Source: Bradyrhizobium sp. Ec3.3
GTDB taxonomy: Bacteria > Pseudomonadota > Alphaproteobacteria > Rhizobiales > Xanthobacteraceae
Direction of reading: 5' to 3'
NCBI RefSeq assembly: GCF_000472925.1
Contig: NZ_AXAS01000019.1
Location: 62,001-126,000, forward strand
DNA: 64,000 nucleotides
Shown here one piece after another: positions 17,317 to 25,220 of this stretch. The notes below the pieces were generated by a model, which was not told the DNA's origin, did not search any database, and saw only the letters and a program-made list of their open reading frames with translations. How positions within the stretch are numbered: the stretch's first letter is position 1; each line of letters begins with the position of its first letter. The position numbers were made by a program, and so were the translations under genes.

Positions 17317-18318
17317 ATGATGCGCAATCCAACTCTCTCGCGGCGACGGATGATTGCAATCACCGCGACGGCGCTCGGTTCAGCTCTCGCGGGCGGCTCA
17401 CATATCGCTCGGGCGCAAGAGGCTGTGCGCTGGCATGGTTCGGCGCTCGGCGCGCAGGTCTCGATGGAGATATATCATCCCGACCGCGCCGAGGCCGAGC
17501 GATTGATCGGCAGTTGTCTTCTCGACGTGCGCAGGCTGGAGCAGCAATTCAGCTTGTACCGCCTGGACTCCGCGATCTGCACGCTCAACCGCACGGGCAT
17601 TCTCGTGGCGCCGGACCCGGACATGGTGGCTCTGCTGGAGGCCTCGCTCGCCTTTGCCGACCTGACCGGCGGGGCATTCGATCCGACCGTTCAGCCATTG
17701 TGGCGACTCTATGCCGACCATTTCTCAGCGGAGCGTCCCGATCCGAATGGCCCGCCGCAGGAGAAGCTCGCTGAAGTTCTGACCAGGGTCGGTTGCCGCG
17801 GACTGCTGGTGAGGCCAGATCGCATTGCTCTGACACATCGTGGCGCAGCGGTTACTCTGAACGGCATTGCGCAGGGGTTCGCGACCGACAAGGTCGTCGA
17901 CAAGCTGCGAAAGGCGGGCTTCTCGACGACGCTGGTCAACATGGGAGAGATACGCGCAATCGGGGCGCGACCCGAGGGCGCGCCGTGGCGTGTCGGTCTT
18001 GCGGATCCGGACAGGCCAGGCGCGCTCACTGAGACGATCGATCTCGTCGACCGCGCCGTCGCGACAACGGCCGGCGCTGGATTCCGTTTCGACGCCGCCG
18101 GTCGCTTTACGCACCTCTTCGATCCAAAAACGGGCTGCAGTCCATCCCTCTATCAAACGGTCAGCGTGGTCGCGCCGAGCGCAACCGAAGCAGACGCTCT
18201 CTCGACCGCGTTTAGCCTGATGGCCATTCCTCGAATTCTGGATATCGTCGCCAGCCGTCCGAACGTCCAGGCGCGTCTGATCGATGCGGACGGTCGTCTG
18301 ACCGTATGTGGCGCGTGA
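17317..18318 (+). CDS. nosX: NosX, FAD:protein FMN transferase (ApbE family)
   Basis: Exported flavinyltransferase that attaches FMN to the NosR periplasmic domain through a threonine phosphoester. The 333-aa protein has a Tat-like signal (LSRRRMIAIT) and the ApbE core: MGTQ-equivalent ALGAQVSMEI, GAFDPTVQPLW, LNGIAQGFATDKV, VNMGEIRAIG and TTAGAG. It lies 8 bp after nosL as the last gene of the operon. ATG 17317 or the adjacent ATG 17320 may start it. Confidence 0.92.
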   Translation: MMRNPTLSRRRMIAITATALGSALAGGSHIARAQEAVRWHGSALGAQVSMEIYHPDRAEAERLIGSCLLDVRRLEQQFSLYRLDSAICTLNRTGILVAPDPDMVALLEASLAFADLTGGAFDPTVQPLWRLYADHFSAERPDPNGPPQEKLAEVLTRVGCRGLLVRPDRIALTHRGAAVTLNGIAQGFATDKVVDKLRKAGFSTTLVNMGEIRAIGARPEGAPWRVGLADPDRPGALTETIDLVDRAVATTAGAGFRFDAAGRFTHLFDPKTGCSPSLYQTVSVVAPSATEADALSTAFSLMAIPRILDIVASRPNVQARLIDADGRLTVCGA

Positions 18319-18678
18319 GATATCGTTTCAGGTAGCGGTCGGAGCCCTTTTGACGCATCCGCGCTGTACTGGCACATCGGTGAAATGACGATACGGGCTA
18401 TCGAGATGGAGTCGGAGCCCTCCGATCCGTCAACGGCCAAATAGCGCGCTCATCCTGGCGTTCCCTGCTTCCCACGATGTAGCCCGCGCCATGATGGCGC
18501 AGGGATCACTCTGAGCGAAGACGATGCGATCGTCGCCCCGCGCATTTTCAAGGATGTGAAATTCGCCTTTGCGCGGATCGTTTCGTTTGACAGTGCGCAC
18601 CTCCACCAAGAAATGTCCGGGAGAGGACGGCAAGATCAAACAAAGGCCGCCCGCAGCTGGGGTTACGGAGGAAGCTCG
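18319..18678. other. 360-bp intergenic region after nosX, with a doubtful small ORF
   Basis: No convincing gene. A minus-strand frame from a TTG at 18639 to 18430 encodes 69 residues ending MARATSWEAGNARMSALFGR. The eight residues MARATSWE also occur in NosL, but with different codons, and the frame lacks a ribosome-binding site. It may be chance or a decayed remnant. The last part holds a palindrome at 18547-18560 and the GGAGGA ribosome-binding site for the acyl-CoA ligase at 18667-18672. Confidence 0.4.
18547..18560. promoter_or_regulatory. TTCAA-GGAT-GTGAA palindrome, candidate IclR operator
   Basis: Arms TTCAA and GTGAA around GGAT differ by one base from TTCAC-GGAT-GTGAA next to the iclR gene at 24259-24272. 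It lies 119 bp before the acyl-CoA ligase start, so it could let the local IclR regulator control this operon. Confidence 0.5.
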
Positions 18679-20310
18679 GTGCTCGGATTGATGCAGGACC
18701 GGTCGTTACTGATCTCGAGTCTGATCGAGCATGCGGCGCGTTTCCATCCCAGGGCGGAGATCGTCAGCAAGACCTGCGAGGGGACGATCCATCGCAGCAA
18801 TTATGCTGCCTTGCGGTCGCGCGCGGCAAAGCTCGCAAAGGCGCTGATCAAACTGGGCGTCGGGCCGGGCGATCGCGTCGCGACGCTCGCCTGGAACACT
18901 CATCGTCACATGGAGCTCTATTTCGCTGTATCCGGCATCGGCGCGGTGCTGCACACCGTCAATCCGCGCCTGTTTCCCGAGCAGATCGACTACATCATCA
19001 ACCACGCCGAAAATCGGGTGCTGCTGTTCGACATCACCTTCGCCGATCTCGTTCAGAAGCTGCGGCCCAATCTTGCCACCGTCGAGCATCTGGTGGCGAT
19101 GACGGACAGCGCACACCTCCCGGCCCAGCTTCCCGGCTGTCTCTGCTATGAGACGCTCGTCGAGGCGGAAGACGACATCCTGACCTGGCCGGTGTTTGAC
19201 GAGCGAACGGCGTCGTCGCTCTGCTATACATCCGGCACGACCGGCAACCCCAAGGGGGTGCTTTACAGTCACCGCTCGACCATCCTGCATTCGTTTGTCG
19301 CCTGCGCGAATGATGGTCTCAAGTTGTCGAGCGGTGACAGCGTTCTTCTCGTTGTCCCGCTGTTTCACGTGAATGCATGGGGGATTCCCTACGCCGCAGC
19401 GATGTGTGGGGCCAAGGTCGTGCTGCCCGGTCCTGCCCTGGACGGCAAGAGCATCTTCGAACTGGCGGCACAGGAAAGCTGTAACTTCTCGCTCGGCGTG
19501 CCGACCGTTTGGCTCGGCCTCTTCAAGTACATCGAGGAAAATCCTGCGCTCGATCTCTCGGCGATCAAGCTCGACCGCGTTGTCGTCGGGGGATCTGCTG
19601 CGCCACGCAGCATCATCGAGAAATTCCGCAGTGTCTTCGGCGCCTTCGTCATCCATGCGTGGGGCATGAGCGAAACAAGCCCGCTCGGCTCGATCGGGAA
19701 TCTACTGCCGGTCCATCGCGATCTGCCGGCTGCCGACCAGGTGTCTGTTCAGTGCAAGCAGGGACGCGCGATCTATGGCGTCGAGCCTAGGATTGTGGGC
19801 GAAGACGGAACACCGCTGCCGCATGACGGAGCAAGCGCCGGAAACCTGATGGCGCGCGGGCCCTGGGTCGCGTCAGGCTATTTCAAGGGAGAGGGCGGGG
19901 CGGTGCTGGATGCGGAGGGCTGGTTTGCGACGGGCGACGTCGCCACCATCGACACCGACGGTTACATCCAGATCACGGATCGCTCTAAAGATGTGATCAA
20001 ATCCGGCGGCGAGTGGATTTCTTCGATCGACCTCGAGAATGTCGCGGTCGCCCATCCGGCTGTGCAGGAAGCGGCGGTCATCGGATTGCCGCATCCGAAG
20101 TGGCAGGAGCGGCCGCTTCTGGTCGTGGTCCGCAAACCTGACACCGATCCTGCACGCGAGGATATCCTGGACTACATGTCAGGCCGGGTCGCGAAATGGT
20201 GGTTGCCCGACGATGTCGTCTTCGTGAACGAGTTGCCGCACACCGCGACCGGAAAGCTGCAGAAGACCAGGCTGCGCGAACTATTCAAAGACCATGCATT
20301 GCCGACCTGA
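18679..20310 (+). CDS. Acyl-CoA ligase (AMP-forming), medium/long-chain fatty acid type
   Basis: Activates a carboxylic acid to its acyl-CoA through an acyl-adenylate. The 543-aa protein has the P-loop YTSGTTGNPKG (from Tyr183), the adenylation block WGMSETSP and the hinge core TGDVATIDTDGYIQITDRSKD. The C-terminal catalytic lysine lies in TATGKLQK. It resembles the AlkK/DmdB group rather than acetyl-CoA synthetase. The start is GTG 18679 with GGAGGA 6 nt upstream; the frame is open further up but not conserved. It heads an operon with two acyl-CoA dehydrogenases and a crotonase, so its acid product enters beta-oxidation. The real substrate is unknown. Confidence 0.88.
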   Translation: MLGLMQDRSLLISSLIEHAARFHPRAEIVSKTCEGTIHRSNYAALRSRAAKLAKALIKLGVGPGDRVATLAWNTHRHMELYFAVSGIGAVLHTVNPRLFPEQIDYIINHAENRVLLFDITFADLVQKLRPNLATVEHLVAMTDSAHLPAQLPGCLCYETLVEAEDDILTWPVFDERTASSLCYTSGTTGNPKGVLYSHRSTILHSFVACANDGLKLSSGDSVLLVVPLFHVNAWGIPYAAAMCGAKVVLPGPALDGKSIFELAAQESCNFSLGVPTVWLGLFKYIEENPALDLSAIKLDRVVVGGSAAPRSIIEKFRSVFGAFVIHAWGMSETSPLGSIGNLLPVHRDLPAADQVSVQCKQGRAIYGVEPRIVGEDGTPLPHDGASAGNLMARGPWVASGYFKGEGGAVLDAEGWFATGDVATIDTDGYIQITDRSKDVIKSGGEWISSIDLENVAVAHPAVQEAAVIGLPHPKWQERPLLVVVRKPDTDPAREDILDYMSGRVAKWWLPDDVVFVNELPHTATGKLQKTRLRELFKDHALPT

Positions 20311-20343
20311 CGTCGCCGCTGGCGTCACCGAAAAGCAGAGACC

Positions 20344-21474
20344 ATGCCCGAACTGATGCTGGACGATCCCGACGGTACTCTCGTGATGCTTCGTGATAGC
20401 GTCACCGGCTTTGCTGCGCGTTTTCCAGGTGCAAAGGCCATGCGCGAGAGACGCGGGCGCGGCGGGACCATGGATCCGCTGATCTGGTCCGCAATGGCGG
20501 AAGCCGGCTGGATCGGGCTGTTGCTGCCGGAAGAATGCGGCGGCGCGGGTCTCGGATTGCGCGAGCAGGCTGTCCTCAGTGAGGCGCTGGGCCGCGCGTT
20601 GATCGCCGAGCCGACCGGCACGGCCTCGGTCTTTGCCGCGACGCTGCTTGGCGGTGCTTCGCCGGGCGCTGAGCGGAGCCGCCTGGCAGCCGGAGTGGCC
20701 AGCGGCGAGATGGTCGCAGTGCCGGCCTGGACGTCTGGTGCGAAGCCGGTTGTCGCACGCAGCGTCAATGGCAGCATCGCGCTGTCAGGCGAAACACGCT
20801 TCGTCGATGCGGCGCGTGCAGCAACGGATTTCCTTGTGGTTGCCCAGGATGCCGACGGTGTCATGCTCCTGAGCGTCGCCGCCGATGCGGATGGGGTGAC
20901 GATATCGGAACGGGTCGGGGTTGACGGAAGTGCGCTTGCGACCATCTCATTTTCCGATTGCGCAGTGCCGGCGGATCGCGTGCTGTCGCGCGCGAACCGC
21001 TCCGAGGAGCTGCTCCGCCAGGCGATCCTGCATACGCGACTGGCGCTCGCGGCCGAGCTGACCGGCCTCGCCTCGAAAGCGCTCGAGCTCACGATCGCCT
21101 ATACAAGCGACCGGGTGCAGTTCGGCAAGCCGATCGGCAGCTTCCAGGCCATCCAGCACCGCCTGGTCGACATGTGGATCGAAGCGGAGTTTGCCGCGGC
21201 CGCCGTGGTCAACGCGGTCGATTCGCTGCAGGCGGACGATGTCGATACGGCGGAGCTAGCCGTGTTGGCGGCCAAAGCGCGGGCGGGCGAAGCAGCATTC
21301 TCGATCTGCCGTCGCGCGGTGCATCTTCATGGCGCCATGGGTTACACCGACGAATGCGACATCGGCCTCTACCTGAAGCGCGCCATCAATCTCAATGCCA
21401 TGCTGGGACAGCCTGAGCAACTGCGCCTGGAGTTTGTCGAACGCGAAAGCGGCTATCGCCGCGGGAGGACCTAA
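20344..21474 (+). CDS. Acyl-CoA dehydrogenase family protein (first of a pair)
   Basis: A 376-aa FAD-linked acyl-CoA dehydrogenase. It shows the N-terminal helical part (MAEAGWIGLLLPEECGG), the beta domain (about 120-215) and the C-terminal block RVQFGKPIGSFQAIQH and VHLHGAMGYTDE. After this the usual EGT(S/T)EI segment with the catalytic base is replaced by KRAINLNAMLGQPEQ, so that Glu is missing. Paired dehydrogenase genes of this kind often form alpha2beta2 enzymes with one active subunit, as for steroid side-chain enzymes. The ATG follows a weak AGAG, and the stop overlaps the next start in TAATG. Confidence 0.87.
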   Translation: MPELMLDDPDGTLVMLRDSVTGFAARFPGAKAMRERRGRGGTMDPLIWSAMAEAGWIGLLLPEECGGAGLGLREQAVLSEALGRALIAEPTGTASVFAATLLGGASPGAERSRLAAGVASGEMVAVPAWTSGAKPVVARSVNGSIALSGETRFVDAARAATDFLVVAQDADGVMLLSVAADADGVTISERVGVDGSALATISFSDCAVPADRVLSRANRSEELLRQAILHTRLALAAELTGLASKALELTIAYTSDRVQFGKPIGSFQAIQHRLVDMWIEAEFAAAAVVNAVDSLQADDVDTAELAVLAAKARAGEAAFSICRRAVHLHGAMGYTDECDIGLYLKRAINLNAMLGQPEQLRLEFVERESGYRRGRT

Positions 21475-22250
21475 TGGATAACAATCTGATCAAGACCGAG
21501 ATCAAGGATCACATTGCGGTCGTGACGATGGATGCGCCGCCGGTTAACGCGCAATCCAAGGAGTTCGTCGAGGAGTTCATCGCGGTCTTCGACGAATTGA
21601 ACGAGACCCCGACGGTACGGGTGATCGTATTGACCGGCGCCGGAAAGACCTTTTCGGCCGGCGCCGACATCAAGTCGCGCGGCAAGGTCGGGGCTATTCC
21701 GGGCGACACCTATCGCCATCTGCGGCGGGCACGCGAGGTCGGGTTTTGCATAATCGAATCCAACAAGCCGGTGATCGCCGCGGTAAACGGTCCCGCGCTG
21801 GGCGCTGGCCTCGGCCTCGCGCTCTGTTCGGACATCATCCTGGCGTCCGAGAACGCGGTGTTCGGCCTGCCGGAGATCGACGTCGGCTTGATGGGCGGGG
21901 TGCGGCATACGATGCGCATCATTCCGCATACGCTGGCGCGCCGCATGGTACTGACCGGCTACCGGGTGCCAGCGGCCGAGCTCTATCGTCGCGGCATCAT
22001 CGAGGACTGCCTGCCTCGGGAAGAGCTGATGCCCGCCGCCCTCAAGATGGCCGCCGAGATCGCAAAGAAGAGCCCGATGGCGCTGAAGCTCGCCAAGCGC
22101 GCGATCAATACGGTCGAAACGATGGGCCTGAAGGACGGCTATCGTTTCGAGCAGAACCTCACGGTGGAGATGACGCAGCACGAGGATTCCAAGGAGGCGA
22201 TGCGGGCCTTCATGGAGAAGCGCACGCCCGTCTTCAAGGACGTGCTTTGA
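21474..22250 (+). CDS. Enoyl-CoA hydratase/isomerase (crotonase) family protein
   Basis: A 258-aa crotonase, probably hydrating or rearranging the enoyl-CoA made by the neighbouring dehydrogenases. The CoA-binding block is FSAGADIKSRGK, with oxyanion-hole residues in ALGAGLGLALCSD. The second catalytic Glu is kept in FGLPEIDVG. The first one (rat mitochondrial Glu144, in ALGGGCELA) is Gly here, so simple syn-hydration is uncertain and another crotonase reaction is possible. It overlaps both neighbours by one base, which places it firmly within the operon. Confidence 0.88.
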   Translation: MDNNLIKTEIKDHIAVVTMDAPPVNAQSKEFVEEFIAVFDELNETPTVRVIVLTGAGKTFSAGADIKSRGKVGAIPGDTYRHLRRAREVGFCIIESNKPVIAAVNGPALGAGLGLALCSDIILASENAVFGLPEIDVGLMGGVRHTMRIIPHTLARRMVLTGYRVPAAELYRRGIIEDCLPREELMPAALKMAAEIAKKSPMALKLAKRAINTVETMGLKDGYRFEQNLTVEMTQHEDSKEAMRAFMEKRTPVFKDVL

Positions 22251-23407
22251 TGGCGTCGGACTGGAACGACATTCCCGACGAGGAGTTCAGGTCGATCTTT
22301 CGCACGTGGGTCGACCAGAACTGCCCGAGCCATCTGCGCTACATGCGCAAGCAGCGTCCGCTCTTCAACGAAGTCGCCGTGTGGTATCATGCGCTGGCCG
22401 CCAAGGGCTGGCTGGCGCCTACCTGGCCGCGGCAGTATGGCGGCATGGGTCTCTCTGCGGCCAAGCACATGATCTATGTCGAGGAATGGGGTCGCCTCGG
22501 CTGTCCGCGCATTCCGGACCATGGCATCGGGCTAGTCGGTCCACTCCTCATCGAGTACGGCTCCGAAGAGCAGAAGGCTCATTATCTGCCGCGGATCCTG
22601 TCCGGCGAGCACGTCTGGTGTCAGGGCTATTCGGAACCCAATGCGGGATCCGATCTCGCAAGCCTGCAGACATCAGCAGTGCTGGATGGCGACGAGTTCG
22701 TGGTCAACGGACAAAAGATATGGACGACGCTGGCCCATTGCGCCAACTGGATCTTCGTCCTCGTTCGTACCGAACGTGACGCCAAGGTGCGCCAGAAGGG
22801 TATCACCGTCCTGTTGCTCGACCTGACCTCGCCCGGCGTTCGGGTCCGGCCGATTGCAAACTTGCGTGGCGAGGCCGACTTTTGCGAGGTCTTCTTCGAC
22901 AATGTGCGTGTGCCGCTGAAGAACTTGGTCGGCAAGATCAATGAAGGCTGGACCGTCGCAAAGTCGGTACTTGGCCACGAACGCATCTTTCTGGGGGCGC
23001 CGACGCGCCCTGAATATGCACTCGAGCGCCTGCGACGGCTTGCGGATGCACGTGGTGCGTTCGAAGATCCCGCGTTCATGTCGCGCTTCGCCCGCCTGCG
23101 GCTCGATCTCTACGATCTCGGATCCGCCTTCGAGCGCTATGCAAAGGTCCTGCGCGCCGGCGGCGAACTCGGTGCCGGTGTCTCTGCTCTCAAGATCTTC
23201 ACGACCGAGCTCTACCAGCGGATCACCGAGGAAATGCTCACGGTCGCCGGCGAAGAGGCGCGGCTTGCTGACGATCTCGCCGCGGGGGATGTTGAAATCG
23301 ATGCGATGAATCTCTTCCTCGACTCGCGTTCGCCCGCGATTTTCGGCGGCTCCAACGAAATTCAACGCAATATCCTCGCCAAGGCCGTGCTGCGGCTTCC
23401 CGGTTGA
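22250..23407 (+). CDS. Acyl-CoA dehydrogenase family protein (second of a pair)
   Basis: A 385-aa FAD enzyme. The middle domain has WCQGYSEPNAGSDLASLQT and VNGQKIWTT, typical of acyl-CoA dehydrogenases acting on large or branched substrates. At the C-terminus the usual YEGTSEIQ is IFGGSNEIQR, so Gly stands where the medium-chain enzyme has its catalytic Glu376. The base must come from another position (as in isovaleryl-CoA dehydrogenase) or from the partner subunit. It starts on the last base of the crotonase stop. The operon ends 8 bp before the convergent iclR stop. Confidence 0.87.
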   Translation: MASDWNDIPDEEFRSIFRTWVDQNCPSHLRYMRKQRPLFNEVAVWYHALAAKGWLAPTWPRQYGGMGLSAAKHMIYVEEWGRLGCPRIPDHGIGLVGPLLIEYGSEEQKAHYLPRILSGEHVWCQGYSEPNAGSDLASLQTSAVLDGDEFVVNGQKIWTTLAHCANWIFVLVRTERDAKVRQKGITVLLLDLTSPGVRVRPIANLRGEADFCEVFFDNVRVPLKNLVGKINEGWTVAKSVLGHERIFLGAPTRPEYALERLRRLADARGAFEDPAFMSRFARLRLDLYDLGSAFERYAKVLRAGGELGAGVSALKIFTTELYQRITEEMLTVAGEEARLADDLAAGDVEIDAMNLFLDSRSPAIFGGSNEIQRNILAKAVLRLPG

Positions 23408-23415
23408 GTGCTGCG

Positions 23416-24231
23416 TCAGAATTCGACGTCAATCGGCTTGTCGAGCTGATCGTCCATCTTGACCGACTTCGCCGCCCGCTGCAGGACAGTGAGGTAGCGA
23501 TTGAAATTCTGATGGATCCGTTCGGCGGCGCCGCCGAGGCCGATGACCATGGGCTGATTCTGGATCGTCACGGGCAGCAGGACGCAGATCGTGGCGCCGC
23601 CCTGAATGGGAACGTTCTCGGCAGAGCAATACCCCTTGCCGCGGATCTGTCGAATGCGAGTCATCATGTCGGGCAGCTTCACGCGATCCGACGCGTTCGG
23701 CGTGGCGATGTTCGCGCGGCGAATGATGTTGTCGACCTTCTCGTCCGACATCGTTGACATCAGGAGCCAGCCCAGGGCCGATTGAGTCAGTGGGCGCAGC
23801 GTCCCCTCGTCGACGTGGAAGCGAAGCGGGTGGATCGATTGCACGATCTTGACGTATTGCAGGTAGACATCGTTCGTCGTGCCGATCGAAACGGTTTCGC
23901 CGGTGGCCGCGTGGACGTCATGCATGGCTTCGAGCGTCCGGCTGTTGCCGAACAAAGCTCGTGGAATCCAATCGCCGAGCGATGTCACCTTGGGCGTCGG
24001 GAAGTAGACGCGCATGCGCCGGTCGTAATTCAGGTAGCCCATGCTGACGAGTGTCTTGAGCAAAACGGTCGTGCTCGACGGCGGATAGCCGAGCGCAAGC
24101 CCGATCTCGGACATCGCGCGCGGTTGTCGAACGTTCATGAAGAACTGAAGGATCTCCAGCGCGCGTAGCGCCGACTTCACGGTGGATGGTCCACCCGGTA
24201 TCGCCGCGGATTTCGTTACCGCCGCCTGCAT
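23416..24231 (-). CDS. IclR-family transcriptional regulator
   Basis: A 271-aa DNA-binding regulator. The winged helix-turn-helix spans about 18-75 (RALEILQFF, MSEIGLALGYPPSSTTVLLKTL), followed by the IclR effector-binding GAF-like domain with VSIGTTNDVYLQYV, RFHVDEGTLRPLTQSALGWL and a GKGYCSAENVPIQGGAT block. It is divergent from the SDR gene across 149 bp that hold two copies of a TTCAC palindrome, the nearer one 28 bp from its own start, so autoregulation is likely. Related sites before the ligase operon and the monooxygenase suggest it controls the island. The effector is probably a pathway acid. Confidence 0.9.
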   Translation of the reverse strand: MQAAVTKSAAIPGGPSTVKSALRALEILQFFMNVRQPRAMSEIGLALGYPPSSTTVLLKTLVSMGYLNYDRRMRVYFPTPKVTSLGDWIPRALFGNSRTLEAMHDVHAATGETVSIGTTNDVYLQYVKIVQSIHPLRFHVDEGTLRPLTQSALGWLLMSTMSDEKVDNIIRRANIATPNASDRVKLPDMMTRIRQIRGKGYCSAENVPIQGGATICVLLPVTIQNQPMVIGLGGAAERIHQNFNRYLTVLQRAAKSVKMDDQLDKPIDVEF

Positions 24232-24258
24232 GTTTCGCGTCCCCGTCGCCGCTAAAAA

Positions 24259-24293
24259 TTCACGGATGTGAAAGTCGGCTTCACAAATGAATT
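24259..24293. promoter_or_regulatory. Tandem palindromes between iclR and the SDR gene, candidate IclR operators
   Basis: TTCAC-GGAT-GTGAA (24259-24272) is a perfect 5-4-5 palindrome. TTCAC-AAAT-GAATT (24280-24293) is a partial copy starting 21 bp later, on the same helix face. The pair lies in the AT-rich divergent promoter, the place where IclR regulators normally bind as paired dimers. Confidence 0.6.
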
Positions 24294-24380
24294 ATATTTT
24301 GTTTGACCCAACTGCGCATGACAAGGTGCCTCCAGTCAAGGCCAAGGGTGCGAAAGACTGGCCGAGGTGGAGAGGACGTC

Positions 24381-25142
24381 GTGGGAAGCGGCAGGTTGCA
24401 GGGGCGCGTGGCGCTCGTCACTGGCGGAGGGCGGGGCATCGGCCGCGCTATCGCGGAAGCGTTCGCGCGCGAGGGCGCGGCGGTCGGGGTGCTCGACCTG
24501 AAGGTGGACGTGGCCGAAGCCGCGGCGCGCGCAATCGTCGCAGACGGCGGCAAGGCCATTGCGATCGTCGGCAATGCAGGCCTGCGGGCCCATGTCTTTG
24601 CGGCGGTTGATCGTCTTGTCGAGGCGTTTGGTCCGCCGACCATCCTGGTCAACAACGCGATGTGGAATCGCTACGGCCCGCTGGAGCAGCAGAGCGAGGA
24701 GATGGTCGGCCGGATGATTGATGTCGGCCTGAAGGGCGTGATCTGGGGCTATCAGGCGGTGCTGGCGCCAATGACCGCAGCCGGCGGCGGAGCCATCGTG
24801 AATATCGGATCCCCGTCTGCTGTGCTCGCGATGGCGAATGGCGTGATGTACAGCGCGGTGAAGGCTGCGGTGGCGGGCGCAACGCGCTCCGCCGCGGCCG
24901 AATTTGGGCCGCGCGGAATCCGAGTGAACGCGATAGCGCCGGGGCCGACGCCGACCGATGGTGCCAATCTCGTCGTTAGCGAGGAGGCGTGGGAGCGGCG
25001 CCGCGCGCGTGTGCCGATCGGGCGTCTCGGTGAGCCTCGCGACGTTGCGAATGCGGCAGTGTTTCTTGCAAGCGACGAGGCAAGCTTCATCACCGGCGAC
25101 ATGTTGTTCGTCGATGGAGGGATTACCTACGCGTTCTCTTGA
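24381..25142 (+). CDS. Short-chain dehydrogenase/reductase
   Basis: A 253-aa classical SDR using NAD(P). The cofactor glycines are in TGGGRGIGRA near the N-terminus, the structural motif is NNAM, and the catalytic set is a Ser in NIGSPSAV with YSAVK. The C-terminal SxFxTGDMLFVDGG ending is typical. GTG 24381 is preferred because GGAGAGG lies 6 nt upstream; the frame is open to 24303 but not conserved. As the gene opposite the IclR regulator it probably oxidises an alcohol intermediate of the island's pathway. The substrate is unknown. Confidence 0.88.
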   Translation: MGSGRLQGRVALVTGGGRGIGRAIAEAFAREGAAVGVLDLKVDVAEAAARAIVADGGKAIAIVGNAGLRAHVFAAVDRLVEAFGPPTILVNNAMWNRYGPLEQQSEEMVGRMIDVGLKGVIWGYQAVLAPMTAAGGGAIVNIGSPSAVLAMANGVMYSAVKAAVAGATRSAAAEFGPRGIRVNAIAPGPTPTDGANLVVSEEAWERRRARVPIGRLGEPRDVANAAVFLASDEASFITGDMLFVDGGITYAFS

Positions 25143-25220
25143 GCGTACATCAAATGATCTTTGGCCGCCCGCAACAACAAGAAGATCCGGGGCGGATCCG
25201 CGAGTTATAGGGAGGAAGAA

